A stretch of DNA of 64,000 bases from Janthinobacterium aquaticum (GTDB lineage Bacteria > Pseudomonadota > Gammaproteobacteria > Burkholderiales > Burkholderiaceae_D): contig NZ_WFLK01000014.1 in the NCBI RefSeq assembly GCF_009208565.1, positions 1 to 64,000 of the forward strand, given 5' to 3'. Below the pieces are notes generated by a model. That model saw nothing but the letters and a program-made list of their open reading frames with translations, searched no databases and was not told the origin of the DNA. Shown here in pieces: positions 1-8,845 of the stretch. A program made the position numbers and the translations under genes. Each line of letters begins with the position of its first letter. Within the stretch, counting starts at the first letter, position 1.

Positions 1-108
1 AAGGCGCCGAAATTGATCATCGGCGCCATGATGCGCAAACTGGTACACGTGGCATTCGGCGTGCTCAGGTCAGGAAAAATATTTGATCCGACCTTGCACG
101 CCGCTTGA
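1..108 (+). mobile_element. IS110-family transposase, C-terminal end (cut by window edge)
   Basis: Frame 1 is open from the first base and stops with TGA at 106-108, giving 35 residues that include KLIIGAMMRKLVHV and end in FDPTLHAA. This is the usual C-terminus of IS110/IS1111-type DEDD transposases (Transposase_20 domain): a basic helix followed by an FDP motif close to the stop. The rest of the element lies to the left of the window, so completeness cannot be judged. Its end lies close to the 3' end of the diguanylate cyclase gene, which reads toward it. No terminal repeat could be defined, because IS110 elements often lack clear inverted repeats. Identification rests on a short tail only. 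Confidence 0.7.
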
Positions 109-160
109 CGGGGATAACAGTATCTACCGTCCGCTTAACTTAGCGGCATCAGGATCAGGG

Positions 161-1642
161 TCAGGTTTGGCTGGCGCTGTAGACGCAGTTGCGGCCCAGA
201 TGCTTGGCCTGGTACAGCGCGCTGTCAACGCGCGAGAAAAATGCCGATTCGGTCTCGTCCTGGTGGTACTGAGCAACACCCAGGCTGATCGTGACGGGAA
301 CTTCCGGCGCCGGCAGGCCGAAATGATGGCTTTCGATGGCTAGGCGCAGTTCCTCGGCCAGTGCGCTGGCCTGCGCCAGGTTGCAATCGTTCAGCAGCAC
401 CAGGTATTCCTCGCCGCCCCAGCGCGTGATGGCGTCGCTGGCGCGCACGGTGGCGCGCGCCACATCGGCCACGCTGCGGATCACCTTGTCGCCGCACAGA
501 TGGCCGTGGGTGTCGTTGACGCGCTTGAAGAAATCGATATCGAACAGGATGGCCGACAGCGGCTGGGACGTGCGCCGCGACTGCAGCCTGGCGCGCTGGA
601 ACAGCAGTTCAAGCGACTGGCGATTGAGCAGCCCGGTCAGCGCATCGGTCGAGGCGATGCGCTCGATGCGCTGCTGGTAGCGGTTGACCGTCAGCAGCGT
701 CAGCAGCAGCACCAGCAGGGTCACGCCAAAGCTGATGGCCAGGTTCATGATGAACACATGCTGCAGCGATTCGACCTCGTCGCTGACATTCTGTTCGACC
801 ACCAGATACCAGCCCAACTCGGGAATAAAGCGTGAATTGACCAGGATTTTCGCGTGCTTGAGCTGGTACGACAGGTGCGTCGGTTCGGTCTGGTGATTGA
901 GGATGTGTCCTGCAATGTCCTGCACGCCCGGCAGCGTATGGATATTGCCGTGCGCCGCATTGCCGGCCTGGCTGTCGCGCATGGTCTTGCCCGCCAGAAC
1001 CAGCGCACCCTTGCCATCGACAAAATAGATATTGCGGTGAAAGCGTACCTGGTAGCGGTCGATGATATGGCTCATCGTATCGAGTGTCAGGCCGATGCCG
1101 GTCGCGCCGATGAAGCGGCCATCGTAGTCGACGACCCGATGGTTGATAAAGATGGTCATGCTGTCGCGGTTGGCCATGTCGATATCGACATTGGTTTCAA
1201 AATCGCTGTCGGTCATCTTGCGCACGCGGTAATACCAGACGTCGCGCGTGGCGTTCGGGTTGACCGACTTGAGCGTGCCTTCGGCGTAATAATATTTGCT
1301 GGTCTTGTCGGACACCAGGAAGCTGGTGATGGCGCCGTATTTCTTTTTCACTTCCGCCAGGTAGCGCACGATCTGGCGCGGATCCTGCTCTCCGGCCAGT
1401 ATCCAGTCACGCACAAAGGTGTCGTGCGCCATCAAGGACGAAATAAAGACCGGGCGCAGCATGTCTTTCTGGATTTCGGAATAGATATTGTCGCCCGTTA
1501 GCGGCAAGGTCTGGTCGGCAATGCCATGCTCGATCGCCTTGCGCGAGGCCAGGTAGCCAGCCAGGCTGGTAGCAACAAAGCCGGCTGACAGGATCAGGGT
1601 CAGCAGGAGCAGCAAGCGGTACTTGTTCGACAAAATGCGCAT
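161..1642 (-). CDS. Membrane-bound diguanylate cyclase with periplasmic sensor domain
   Basis: Makes cyclic di-GMP from two GTP. From the chosen ATG at 1642 the protein has 493 residues. A first membrane helix lies at about 8-30, then a ~260-residue extracytoplasmic part that resembles a dCache sensor (with FIGATGIGLTLD), then a second helix at about 295-318. The GGDEF domain follows: DALTGLLNR near 333, FDIDFFKRVND, and the active-site GGEEY at about 409-413. An RASD inhibitory site (RxxD) lies five residues before it, so product feedback inhibition is expected. An in-frame TTG at 1690 would add 16 residues before the hydrophobic helix and is less likely. No EAL domain is present. The signal sensed is unknown. 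Confidence 0.9.
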   Translation of the reverse strand: MRILSNKYRLLLLLTLILSAGFVATSLAGYLASRKAIEHGIADQTLPLTGDNIYSEIQKDMLRPVFISSLMAHDTFVRDWILAGEQDPRQIVRYLAEVKKKYGAITSFLVSDKTSKYYYAEGTLKSVNPNATRDVWYYRVRKMTDSDFETNVDIDMANRDSMTIFINHRVVDYDGRFIGATGIGLTLDTMSHIIDRYQVRFHRNIYFVDGKGALVLAGKTMRDSQAGNAAHGNIHTLPGVQDIAGHILNHQTEPTHLSYQLKHAKILVNSRFIPELGWYLVVEQNVSDEVESLQHVFIMNLAISFGVTLLVLLLTLLTVNRYQQRIERIASTDALTGLLNRQSLELLFQRARLQSRRTSQPLSAILFDIDFFKRVNDTHGHLCGDKVIRSVADVARATVRASDAITRWGGEEYLVLLNDCNLAQASALAEELRLAIESHHFGLPAPEVPVTISLGVAQYHQDETESAFFSRVDSALYQAKHLGRNCVYSASQT

Positions 1643-1891
1643 GAGGGACGGAAGAGGTGGCGTTGTTAAGCGCAAGGCAAAAGTATGCAACAGGCCACAT
1701 CTTGGTGCAATGCTGACGCGCTATCGAAGCGGTCTCGGCACACAATACGACCAGATAACCACGATTGCACAAATAAAACCGCCGTTTTATCGACAAAGAT
1801 GCAGATTGGAAATAGTATTTGATTCGGGGAACGATGCGCAGCGCCCCCACCGTGCGGCTGCTCCGGGGCGCAGGAACATGCGCAGGGAGAC

Positions 1892-2257
1892 ATGATGTTA
1901 TTTCTAAAAAGCACGTCCACCAGCAAGGCGCCGGGCGTCTATGAAGTCGATATTGCTGCCAAGCCGCCAGGCAAGACCTTCGGCGTGTTCCTTGCCACCG
2001 ACGCCGACCAACCACCGCATGCCTTGCTGACGCAGCTGGCCGCACTCGGTTTCGTCAATACCTACAGTTCGCCCTACCAGCACAAGGACGGCGGCAAGGT
2101 GCTCGACCTGCATTTTCAGAAAGACGGCACCGATATCTTCAAAGGCTGGAAAAGCGAAGAATGCGAGCAGAATCTGGCCGCCATTACGGCGCTGTTCCAG
2201 GAACACGGCATTACCATTGCGCCGCGCGTGATGACGATGGCCGAAGCGTATGCCTGA
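1892..2257 (+). CDS. Hypothetical protein, 121 aa
   Basis: A small soluble protein with no signal peptide or membrane segment. The start is supported by AGGGAG at 1883-1888, just before ATGATG at 1892. I do not recognise a family. The visible features are a mixed alpha/beta composition, an N-terminal stretch VYEVDIAAKPPGKTFGVFL that looks like a beta strand pair, and a C-terminal amphipathic part (NLAAITALFQEHGI). It reads divergently from the diguanylate cyclase, with ~250 bp between the two starts, and is followed by a REP-type element. Codon use matches its neighbours, so it is likely a real native gene. Confidence 0.7.
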   Translation: MMLFLKSTSTSKAPGVYEVDIAAKPPGKTFGVFLATDADQPPHALLTQLAALGFVNTYSSPYQHKDGGKVLDLHFQKDGTDIFKGWKSEECEQNLAAITALFQEHGITIAPRVMTMAEAYA

Positions 2258-2424
2258 GACGCATGGCTTGACCCGCCGCGGCGATAATGCCGCTACCTTA
2301 AGCTTTTTGCGGCATTGAAATTAACAAGGCGAAAAACGGCGGGCCAGGGACGCGCCCCTTAGAAAATGCCGATGGCGGCGTTGCAGCTCCTCGCCGTACA
2401 TTCGCCTGATGCGCGTGGATCAAG

Positions 2425-2526
2425 CGTAGGTCGGATTAGGCCCTTCGGGCCGTAATCCGACAACATTGTTGGCGTCAGCAGTGTTGTCGGATTACGCGGG
2501 GCTTTGCCCCGCTAATCCGACCTACG
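2425..2526. repeat. REPIN-like palindromic element, copy 1
   Basis: A 102-bp intergenic element with outer arms CGTAGGTCGGATTAGGCC and its reverse complement at the far end. Between them are two inner arms, GTAATCCGACAAC and GTTGTCGGATTAC. It can fold as two hairpins or as one long stem. The same design recurs at 12878-12977 and 17208-17303. This is the structure of two REP units in opposite orientation (a REPIN). It occupies the gap at 2258-2733, where the only other feature seen is the leader of the outer membrane protein gene. Confidence 0.85.
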
Positions 2527-2733
2527 TATCGTTTAAGTTTCGCTTAAGTTTCGCCATCTTCGCTCTATTTCTTTTATTTCCTCTCTTTCACATTCTCCTT
2601 ACATCTCGTCACATTTCTTACGGAATGGAGAGGGACGTGTGTTTTTGCCAGTGCTATTGTGTCTCCATCGCACTTCGCTGAACTGCGAAACATGGCAATA
2701 CACATGCAACTCAACAAATACGAAAGAGAGAAC

Positions 2734-3312
2734 ATGATGAAAAAGATCCTGTTTGCAATGATCGCTACCGCAACCGCACTGTCCGGCATGAGCGCCGCCC
2801 ACGCTGAAGGCGTCTACGTTGGCGCTGGTGTGACCGCCAACCGCTATAACTTCGATGTGCCGGGCGCTACCTCGGCCGATAACCACAGCGGTTACAAGGC
2901 TGGCGGCAAGTTGTTTGCCGGTTATGACATCAACCAGACCTGGGCAGTGGAAGGCGGCTATGCCGATTTCGGCAGCAAGGATTACAGCTATGTGACCGGG
3001 GCCGGCAACGGCGCGCTGAAAAGCAAGTCGGAAGGCTACTATCTGGCTGGTAAAGCCACCATGCCGGTCAGCGACAAGGTCGGCGTGTTCGGCAAGCTCG
3101 GTGTCGCCCGCGTCGATAACAAACTGAGCGGTACCGGCCTGTCGAGCGGCGCCAGCGGCGAGAACAAGACCGGCGTCTACGCTTCGGTTGGTGCGCAATA
3201 TGCGATCAACGAAAAAGTCTCGCTGACGGCCGAGGTGGAACACTTCGGCAAGAGCGCCGACCAGGGCAAGAAAGCTACCGGCCTGGCACTGGGCGCACGC
3301 TACAACTTCTAA
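2734..3312 (+). CDS. Outer membrane beta-barrel protein (OmpA-like/porin family)
   Basis: A 192-residue secreted protein. The start at 2734 (ATGATG preceded by GAGAG) places a typical signal peptide at the N-terminus: MMKKILFAMIATATALSG, with an AHA cleavage site before EGVYVG. The mature part alternates polar and aromatic residues in about eight strands (YVGAGVTANRYNF, KLFAGYDINQTWAVEGGYADF, YYLAGKATMP, VYASVGAQYAI) and ends in the aromatic residue F (LGARYNF), the signal recognised by the BAM complex. This fits the small eight-stranded OMP_b-brl/OmpA-like family. No periplasmic OmpA domain is present. It is monocistronic and followed by a strong terminator. The ligand or role is not visible. 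Confidence 0.85.
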   Translation: MMKKILFAMIATATALSGMSAAHAEGVYVGAGVTANRYNFDVPGATSADNHSGYKAGGKLFAGYDINQTWAVEGGYADFGSKDYSYVTGAGNGALKSKSEGYYLAGKATMPVSDKVGVFGKLGVARVDNKLSGTGLSSGASGENKTGVYASVGAQYAINEKVSLTAEVEHFGKSADQGKKATGLALGARYNF

Positions 3313-3330
3313 GCATTTAATTTGCTGAAA

Positions 3331-3365
3331 AAAAGGCAGTCACTTCGCAGTGACTGCCTTTTTTA
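3331..3365. terminator. Bidirectional rho-independent terminator
   Basis: A perfect 11-bp stem, AGGCAGTCACT (3334-3344) and AGTGACTGCCT (3349-3359) with a TCGC loop, is flanked by an A-run on the left and a T-run on the right. It can stop transcription from the outer membrane protein gene (plus strand) and from ettA (minus strand), whose 3' ends face each other here. Confidence 0.92.
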
Positions 3366-3377
3366 TGTGCGCCTGAC

Positions 3378-5045
3378 TTATACCGTCAATGGCTTGTAGC
3401 GGATGCGTTTCGGCTTGGCGCCTTCTTCACCCAGACGTTTTTTCTTGTCGGCTTCATATTCCTGATAGTTGCCGTCAAAGAAGGTGACTTGCGAGTTGCC
3501 TTCGAACGCCAGGATATGGGTAGCGATACGGTCGAGGAACCAGCGATCATGCGAGATCACCATCACGCTGCCGGCAAATTCCAGCAAGGCGTCTTCGAGC
3601 GCACGCAGGGTTTCCACGTCCAGATCGTTTGACGGTTCATCGAGCAGCAGCACGTTGCCGCCCATCAGCAGCGTCTTGGCCAGATGCAGGCGGCCGCGTT
3701 CACCACCGGACAGGTTGCCGACCATTTTCTGCTGGTCCGAACCCTTGAAGTTGAAGCGGCCCAGGTAGGCGCGCGACGGCATTTCAAAGCGGCCCACGGT
3801 CAGCATGTCGGCGCCGCCGGATACATCTTCAAACACCGATTTGTTGTCAGCCAGACTATCGCGGTTCTGGTCGACGATCGACACGCGCGCGGTCTGGCCG
3901 ATCACTACTTCGCCGCTGTCAGGCTGTTCCTTGCCGGTGATCATCTTGAACAGCGTCGATTTACCGGCGCCGTTGGGGCCGATAATACCGACAATCGCGC
4001 CCGGTGGAATGGTAAAGCTCAGGTTGTCGATCAGCAGGCGGTCGCCAAACGCTTTCGACACATTCTTGAATTCGATCACATCATTGCCCAGACGCTCAGC
4101 CACAGGAATAAAGATTTCCTGGGTTTCGTTGCGCTTCTGATATTCGTGCTCGGACAGCTCGTTGAAGCGGGCCAGGCGCGCTTTCGACTTGGCCTGGCGC
4201 GCTTTCGGATTCTGGCGCGACCATTCCAGTTCTTTCTGCAGTGCTTTCTGACGCGCCGATTCGGTGGCTTCTTCCTGCTTCAGGCGGGCCTGCTTCTGGT
4301 CCAGCCAGGTCGAATAGTTGCCTTTCCATGGAATGCCGTGGCCGCGGTCCAGTTCCAGAATCCATTCGGCTGCATTGTCGAGGAAGTAGCGATCATGGGT
4401 AATGGCCACCACGGTGCCTGGGAAGCGCAGCAGGAACTGCTCGAGCCAGTCGACCGATTCGGCGTCCAGATGGTTGGTCGGCTCGTCGAGCAGCAGCATG
4501 TCGGGTTTCGACAGCAGCAGCTTGCACAGCGCCACGCGACGCTTTTCACCGCCGGAGAGCACGGCAATCTTGGCGTCCCAGGCTGGCAGGCGCAGCGCGT
4601 CGGCGGCCATTTCCAGCTGCAGGTTCAGGTTGCCGCCGTCGGAGGTCGAGATGATCGCTTCCAGGCGCGCCTGCTCGGTGGCCAGCGCATCGAAGTCGGC
4701 GTCTTCCTCGGCATAGGCGGCGTACACGGCTTCAAGCTTGGCTTGCGCCTCGAATACTTCACCGAGGCCCGATTCGACTTCCTGGCGCACGGTTTTTTCC
4801 GGGTCGAGCTGCGGTTCCTGTGGCAGGTAGCCGATATTGAGGCCCGGCATCGGCACGGCTTCGCCCTGGATGTCGGTGTCGATGCCGGCCATGATCTTGA
4901 GCAGGGTCGATTTGCCGGAGCCGTTCAGGCCCAGCACGCCGATCTTGGCGCCCGGGAAGAAGGACAGCGAAATATCTTTCAGGATCTGGCGCTTGGGCGG
5001 GACGATTTTGCCCACGCGGTTCATGGTGTAGACGTAATTTGCCAT
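3378..5045 (-). CDS. ettA: Energy-dependent translational throttle protein EttA (ABC-F)
   Basis: An ABC-F ATPase that binds the ribosomal E site and gates the move into elongation according to the ADP/ATP ratio. The ATG at 5045 (MANYVYTMNRVGKIVPPKR) gives 555 residues, the length of E. coli EttA; the upstream in-frame extension is unlikely. It has two ABC domains: Walker A GLNGSGKST and signature LSGGEKRR in the first, GPNGAGKST and LSGGERGR in the second, each followed by LLLDEP(T/S)N. Between them is the charged linker (KKALQKELEWSRQNPKARQ region in this family) typical of EttA. There is no transmembrane segment. rarD lies upstream on the same strand, about 100 bp away. Confidence 0.95.
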   Translation of the reverse strand: MANYVYTMNRVGKIVPPKRQILKDISLSFFPGAKIGVLGLNGSGKSTLLKIMAGIDTDIQGEAVPMPGLNIGYLPQEPQLDPEKTVRQEVESGLGEVFEAQAKLEAVYAAYAEEDADFDALATEQARLEAIISTSDGGNLNLQLEMAADALRLPAWDAKIAVLSGGEKRRVALCKLLLSKPDMLLLDEPTNHLDAESVDWLEQFLLRFPGTVVAITHDRYFLDNAAEWILELDRGHGIPWKGNYSTWLDQKQARLKQEEATESARQKALQKELEWSRQNPKARQAKSKARLARFNELSEHEYQKRNETQEIFIPVAERLGNDVIEFKNVSKAFGDRLLIDNLSFTIPPGAIVGIIGPNGAGKSTLFKMITGKEQPDSGEVVIGQTARVSIVDQNRDSLADNKSVFEDVSGGADMLTVGRFEMPSRAYLGRFNFKGSDQQKMVGNLSGGERGRLHLAKTLLMGGNVLLLDEPSNDLDVETLRALEDALLEFAGSVMVISHDRWFLDRIATHILAFEGNSQVTFFDGNYQEYEADKKKRLGEEGAKPKRIRYKPLTV

Positions 5046-5147
5046 TAGAAATCTCGGGTGAGGGTGATATACAAAGAAAAGACGGACAGGATACGGTAAA
5101 CGCGCGCCGACGGCCAGCACGGCCGGCATGCTGCAGCGTGCCCGCCA

Positions 5148-6032
5148 TCAGGTGGCCTTGCGTTGGCAATGCGTATGCCACAGGCCTTCGGCCGCATACA
5201 GGGCCAGCGCGACCCAGATGATCATGAAGCCGAGCATGCGCTGCGGCGTGAAATCCTCGTGGAACACCCAGATGCCGATCAGCAACTGTCCGGTGGGCGC
5301 GATATATTGCAGCAGGCCCAGCACGGCCAGCGGCAACCGCCGCGCGCCGGCTGCAAACAGCAGCAGCGGAATGGCGGTAATCGGACCGGACGCCAGCAGC
5401 AGCGCCCGCGTGCTGGTAGTGTCGGTATTGATGAAGTTGCTTTGGCCATGCCATGCCAGCCACAGCATATAGGCCAGCGCCAGCGGGAACAAAATCATGG
5501 TCTCGAACGACAGGCCTTCCAGCGCACCGAGCGCGGCGGTCTTGCGCAGCAGCCCGTAGCCGCCAAACGAGGCCGCCAGCGCCAGCGCCACCCACGGCAT
5601 CTGGCCCGCCTGCCAGGTCAGCCAGGCCACGCTGCCGGCGGCCAGCGCAATGGCCAGCCATTGCAGGCGGCGCAGGCGCTCGTGCAGCAGCAAAAAGCCC
5701 AGCATCACATTGACCAGCGGCGTAATGAAGTAGCCAAGGCTGGCGTCGAGCACATGGCCGTTGTTGACGGCCCAGATATAGATAAACCAGTTAGCCGACA
5801 GCAAAAACGCGCTGGCCACAAAGCTCAGCACGACCTTCGGTTGCTGTCTCAATGCCGGCAGCCAGCGCCACTGGCGCCGCACCGTCAGCAGCACGGCCAG
5901 GAACAGCAGTGACCAGACCATGCGGTGCGCCAGGATTTCCAGCGGTGCGACTTCGGCAATCGCATGGAAGTACAGTGGAAACAGGCCCCAGAGCAAAAAG
6001 GCGAGCGAGGCGTACAGCATGCCTGGATTCAT
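5148..6032 (-). CDS. rarD: RarD-type EamA family transporter
   Basis: A 294-residue inner membrane protein with about ten hydrophobic helices and the RarD hallmarks: the N-terminal GMLYASLAFLLWGLFPLYF, then EILAHRMVWSLLF and NWFIYIWAVNNGHVLDASLGYFI, and a C-terminal FMIIWVALALYAAEG. RarD proteins belong to the drug/metabolite transporter superfamily. The E. coli protein was linked to chloramphenicol sensitivity, but the substrate is unknown. The ATG at 6032 is the natural start. It is upstream of ettA on the same strand, with ~100 bp between them. Confidence 0.92.
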   Translation of the reverse strand: MNPGMLYASLAFLLWGLFPLYFHAIAEVAPLEILAHRMVWSLLFLAVLLTVRRQWRWLPALRQQPKVVLSFVASAFLLSANWFIYIWAVNNGHVLDASLGYFITPLVNVMLGFLLLHERLRRLQWLAIALAAGSVAWLTWQAGQMPWVALALAASFGGYGLLRKTAALGALEGLSFETMILFPLALAYMLWLAWHGQSNFINTDTTSTRALLLASGPITAIPLLLFAAGARRLPLAVLGLLQYIAPTGQLLIGIWVFHEDFTPQRMLGFMIIWVALALYAAEGLWHTHCQRKAT

Positions 6033-6257
6033 GATCGGTTCACGGTGGAAGTAGACAGTCTGGCATTATCGCTGAAAACAACGGTAGCTGCCGCCGGCTG
6101 CGCCTCGGCGTAGAATGGCAACAAATCAAGCGCCGTGATCAAGAAAACGGCTGGGAATATCGACTGAGGGGCAGCCCGGAATCATGCAAAAATACTCTTG
6201 CTATTTGCTAATACCTATCATATTGTGCGATGCAACAAAACAAAAACGGGTGCAACC

Positions 6258-8135
6258 TTGACGTCGGAACACAAAAAAAGCGGCCTGGTCGGCCTGACCC
6301 TGGCCGCTGTCGGCATCGTCTATGGCGATATTGGCACCAGTCCGCTCTATACCCTCAAGACCGTCTTTGACCCTGCCCACGGTCTGGCGCTCACGCAAAC
6401 CAATTTGCTGGGCATTATTTCGCTGATCTTCTGGAGCCTGACCTTTGTGGTCTCGCTCAAATACGTCACGCTGGTGCTGCGCGCCGACAACCGCGGCGAG
6501 GGCGGCATCATGGCGCTGATGGCGCTGGTACTGTCGTCGGTCAGCCGCGGCTCGCGCTGGCATTTCCCCTTGATGCTGATCGGCGTATTTGGCGCGACAC
6601 TGTTTTATGGCGACAGCGTGATTACGCCGGCCATCTCGGTGCTGTCGGCCATCGAAGGACTGGAAGTGGCCACGCCGGCGCTGAGCGCCTATGTGGTGCC
6701 GCTGACCATCGTGCTGCTGATCATCCTGTATTCGGTGCAGTCGCACGGCACGGCCGGCATTGGCCGCTTTTTTGCCCCCATCATGGTGCTCTGGTTCGGT
6801 GCACTGGCGGTGATGGGCGTGATCAATATCATCCACGCGCCGGAAATCCTGGCTGCCCTGAACCCGCTGTATGCGGTGACGTTTTTGCTCAATCACGGCT
6901 TCGTGGCCTTCGTTGCGCTGGGCGCGGTGGTGCTGGCGCTGACGGGAGCCGAAGCGCTGTATGCCGACATGGGCCATTTCGGCAAAAAGCCGATCCGCGT
7001 GGCCTGGTTCCTGATCGTGTTCCCGGCGCTGGCGCTCAACTACCTGGGGCAGGGCGGCCTGTTGCTGCAGCACCCGGATGCCATTTCCAACCCGTTTTAC
7101 CAGCAGCTGGGCGCCTGGAGCGTCTACCCGCTGGTGGTGCTGTCGACCATGGCCACGGTGATTGCCTCGCAAGCCACCATTTCCGGCACCTTCTCGATGA
7201 CCAAGCAGGCCATTGCACTGGGCTTTTTGCCACGCATGCGCGTGCGCCATACGTCGGAAAGTGAAATCGGCCAGATCTATATCCCGGCCGTCAACTGGCT
7301 GCAACTGGCGGTGGTACTGCTGGCCGTGATCGGCTTTGGCTCGTCGGAAAACCTGGCGGCTGCCTATGGCATTGCAGTCACGGCCACCATGATGTCGACC
7401 ACCATCCTGACCTTCTTCGTGATCCGCTACCGCTGGAAGATGAACCTGGCGCTGTGCTGGGCCGCCACCGGCTTTTTCCTGACCATCGACGTGCTGTTCT
7501 TCTCGGCCAGCGCGCTCAAGCTGTTCCACGGCGGCTGGTTCCCACTGCTGCTGGGCTCGATCCTGTTTATCATCATGCTGACCTGGAAGCGCGGCCGCCA
7601 GCTGGTGTTCGAGAATCTCGAAGCGCATGCGATTCCGCTCGACGATTTCCTGTCCTCGCTGTTTATTGCGCCGCCGCTGCGCGTGCCCGGCACGGCGATT
7701 TTCCTGCGCGGCGAAACCGACGGCGTGCCGCACGCCTTGCTGCATAACCTGCTGCACAACAAGGTGCTGCACGAACGCGTGGTGTTCCTGACAGTGTTCA
7801 TGCACGAGGAGCCGTGGGTGCCGCTGGCCGACCAGGTGCGGGTGCAGGACCTGGGCCACCAGTGCTACCAGGTCAATGTGCATTACGGCTTCAAGGATGA
7901 GCCGGATATCCCGGCCGCGCTGGCGCAGTGCGCCGGCCAGGGGCTGGACTTCGAGATGATGGAAACGTCGTTCTTTATCGCCCGCCAGACGATTATCTCG
8001 ACCCCGGGCCACGGCATGATGCCATGGCGCGAGCATCTGTTCGTGACCATGTCGCGCAATGCGCGCACGGCCGCCGATTACTATCAGATCCCGAGCAACC
8101 GGGTGATCGAGCTCGGTACGCAGGTGGAAATCTAG
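6258..8135 (+). CDS. kup: Potassium uptake protein Kup (KUP/HAK/KT family)
   Basis: A low-affinity K+ (or Cs+) importer driven by proton symport. It has about twelve membrane helices in the first 430 residues and a soluble C-terminal domain. The family motif YGDIGTSPLYT lies near the N-terminus, followed by NRGEGGIMALMALV and GDSVITPAISVLSAIEG. The reading frame has no ATG at its start. TTG at 6258 gives 625 residues, close to E. coli Kup (622), while TTG at 6198 would add 20 residues that do not match the family. The gene is monocistronic; a long inverted repeat follows its stop. Confidence 0.92.
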   Translation: MTSEHKKSGLVGLTLAAVGIVYGDIGTSPLYTLKTVFDPAHGLALTQTNLLGIISLIFWSLTFVVSLKYVTLVLRADNRGEGGIMALMALVLSSVSRGSRWHFPLMLIGVFGATLFYGDSVITPAISVLSAIEGLEVATPALSAYVVPLTIVLLIILYSVQSHGTAGIGRFFAPIMVLWFGALAVMGVINIIHAPEILAALNPLYAVTFLLNHGFVAFVALGAVVLALTGAEALYADMGHFGKKPIRVAWFLIVFPALALNYLGQGGLLLQHPDAISNPFYQQLGAWSVYPLVVLSTMATVIASQATISGTFSMTKQAIALGFLPRMRVRHTSESEIGQIYIPAVNWLQLAVVLLAVIGFGSSENLAAAYGIAVTATMMSTTILTFFVIRYRWKMNLALCWAATGFFLTIDVLFFSASALKLFHGGWFPLLLGSILFIIMLTWKRGRQLVFENLEAHAIPLDDFLSSLFIAPPLRVPGTAIFLRGETDGVPHALLHNLLHNKVLHERVVFLTVFMHEEPWVPLADQVRVQDLGHQCYQVNVHYGFKDEPDIPAALAQCAGQGLDFEMMETSFFIARQTIISTPGHGMMPWREHLFVTMSRNARTAADYYQIPSNRVIELGTQVEI

Positions 8136-8146
8136 GCCGCCGTGCG

Positions 8147-8178
8147 CTGGTGTGGCAAGCGTTGTATTGCCACACCAG
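8147..8178. terminator. Perfect 12-bp inverted repeat downstream of kup
   Basis: CTGGTGTGGCAA (8147-8158) and TTGCCACACCAG (8167-8178) form a perfect 12-bp stem with an 8-nt loop, 11 nt after the kup stop. No T-run follows, so it is not a classic intrinsic terminator. It could be a 3' stabilising hairpin, a weak terminator or a protein-binding palindrome. Confidence 0.45.
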
Positions 8179-8299
8179 AATCGGGCGTGCTTACGTCTGC
8201 TTACAAATTGACGCTGGCAGTGCTGTTACACTGCTGCCGACATCTCGCTGTTGGCCCGCATCGAACGGGTTGAGTCCATTCAAAATGTAAAGGGAAACC

Positions 8300-8785
8300 A
8301 TGAAATCGGTATTTCAGTTGATCGCGCCAGTTGCTTGCGCATTTGTCATGGCCGGCTGCGGCAGCGCTGCCTCCGAGACCAAGCCTGTCGTGATCGATCC
8401 GGCCACGCAGGTCAAGGAACTTGTTATTACCGATCTGGCGGTGGGTACCGGTACCGCTGTAGCAGCTGCCAACGACGCCGTGATCGTTACCTATACGGGC
8501 TGGCTGTACAATTCGGCGCAAACCGATGGCAAGGGCAAACAGTTCGACGCCAGCAAGGACGGCGCCGGCCTGTCCTTCGTGCTGGGCAAGGGCACCGTGA
8601 TTCCAGGCTGGGACCGTGGCCTGGTGGGCATGAAAGTCGGCGGTTCGCGCCGTCTGACGATCCCGTCGGACCTGGCCTATGGCCCAAGCGGCACGGCCAA
8701 GGACAGCAAGGGCGTGCAGGCCATTCCGCCGTACGCCGGCCTGGTGTTTGACGTCAAGCTCGTTTCGCTGACCAAGGCCAACTGA
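8300..8785 (+). CDS. FKBP-type peptidyl-prolyl isomerase lipoprotein
   Basis: A 161-residue secreted protein that should speed cis-trans isomerisation of prolyl bonds in the periplasm. It starts with a lipoprotein signal peptide ending in the lipobox VMAGC (Cys 20), so it is probably anchored to a membrane. The FKBP domain follows: VIVTYTGWLYNS, then KQFDASKD, FVLGKGTVIPGWDRGLVGMK, GGSRRLTIPSDLAYG and PPYAGLVFDVKLVSL. These contain the usual active-site aromatics (Y, F, W and Y). It is a single-domain form without the dimerisation domain of FkpA/Mip. It is followed by a terminator. Confidence 0.93.
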   Translation: MKSVFQLIAPVACAFVMAGCGSAASETKPVVIDPATQVKELVITDLAVGTGTAVAAANDAVIVTYTGWLYNSAQTDGKGKQFDASKDGAGLSFVLGKGTVIPGWDRGLVGMKVGGSRRLTIPSDLAYGPSGTAKDSKGVQAIPPYAGLVFDVKLVSLTKAN

Positions 8786-8814
8786 TACGGCGCAAGGCCG
8801 TAGCGCAGCAGCAG

Positions 8815-8842
8815 CGGGCGACCCGATGGGTCGCCCGTTTTG
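8815..8842 (+). terminator. Rho-independent terminator after the FKBP gene
   Basis: The stem CGGGCGACCC (8815-8824) and GGGTCGCCCG (8828-8837) with a GAT loop is followed by TTTT. It lies between converging genes and ends the FKBP transcript. Confidence 0.85.
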
Positions 8843-8845
8843 CAT

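Noticed and set aside
6201..8036. 611-aa open frame opposite kup
   Set aside because: Very rich in His, Gln and Arg, typical of an antisense frame to a hydrophobic protein; no motif or ribosome site.
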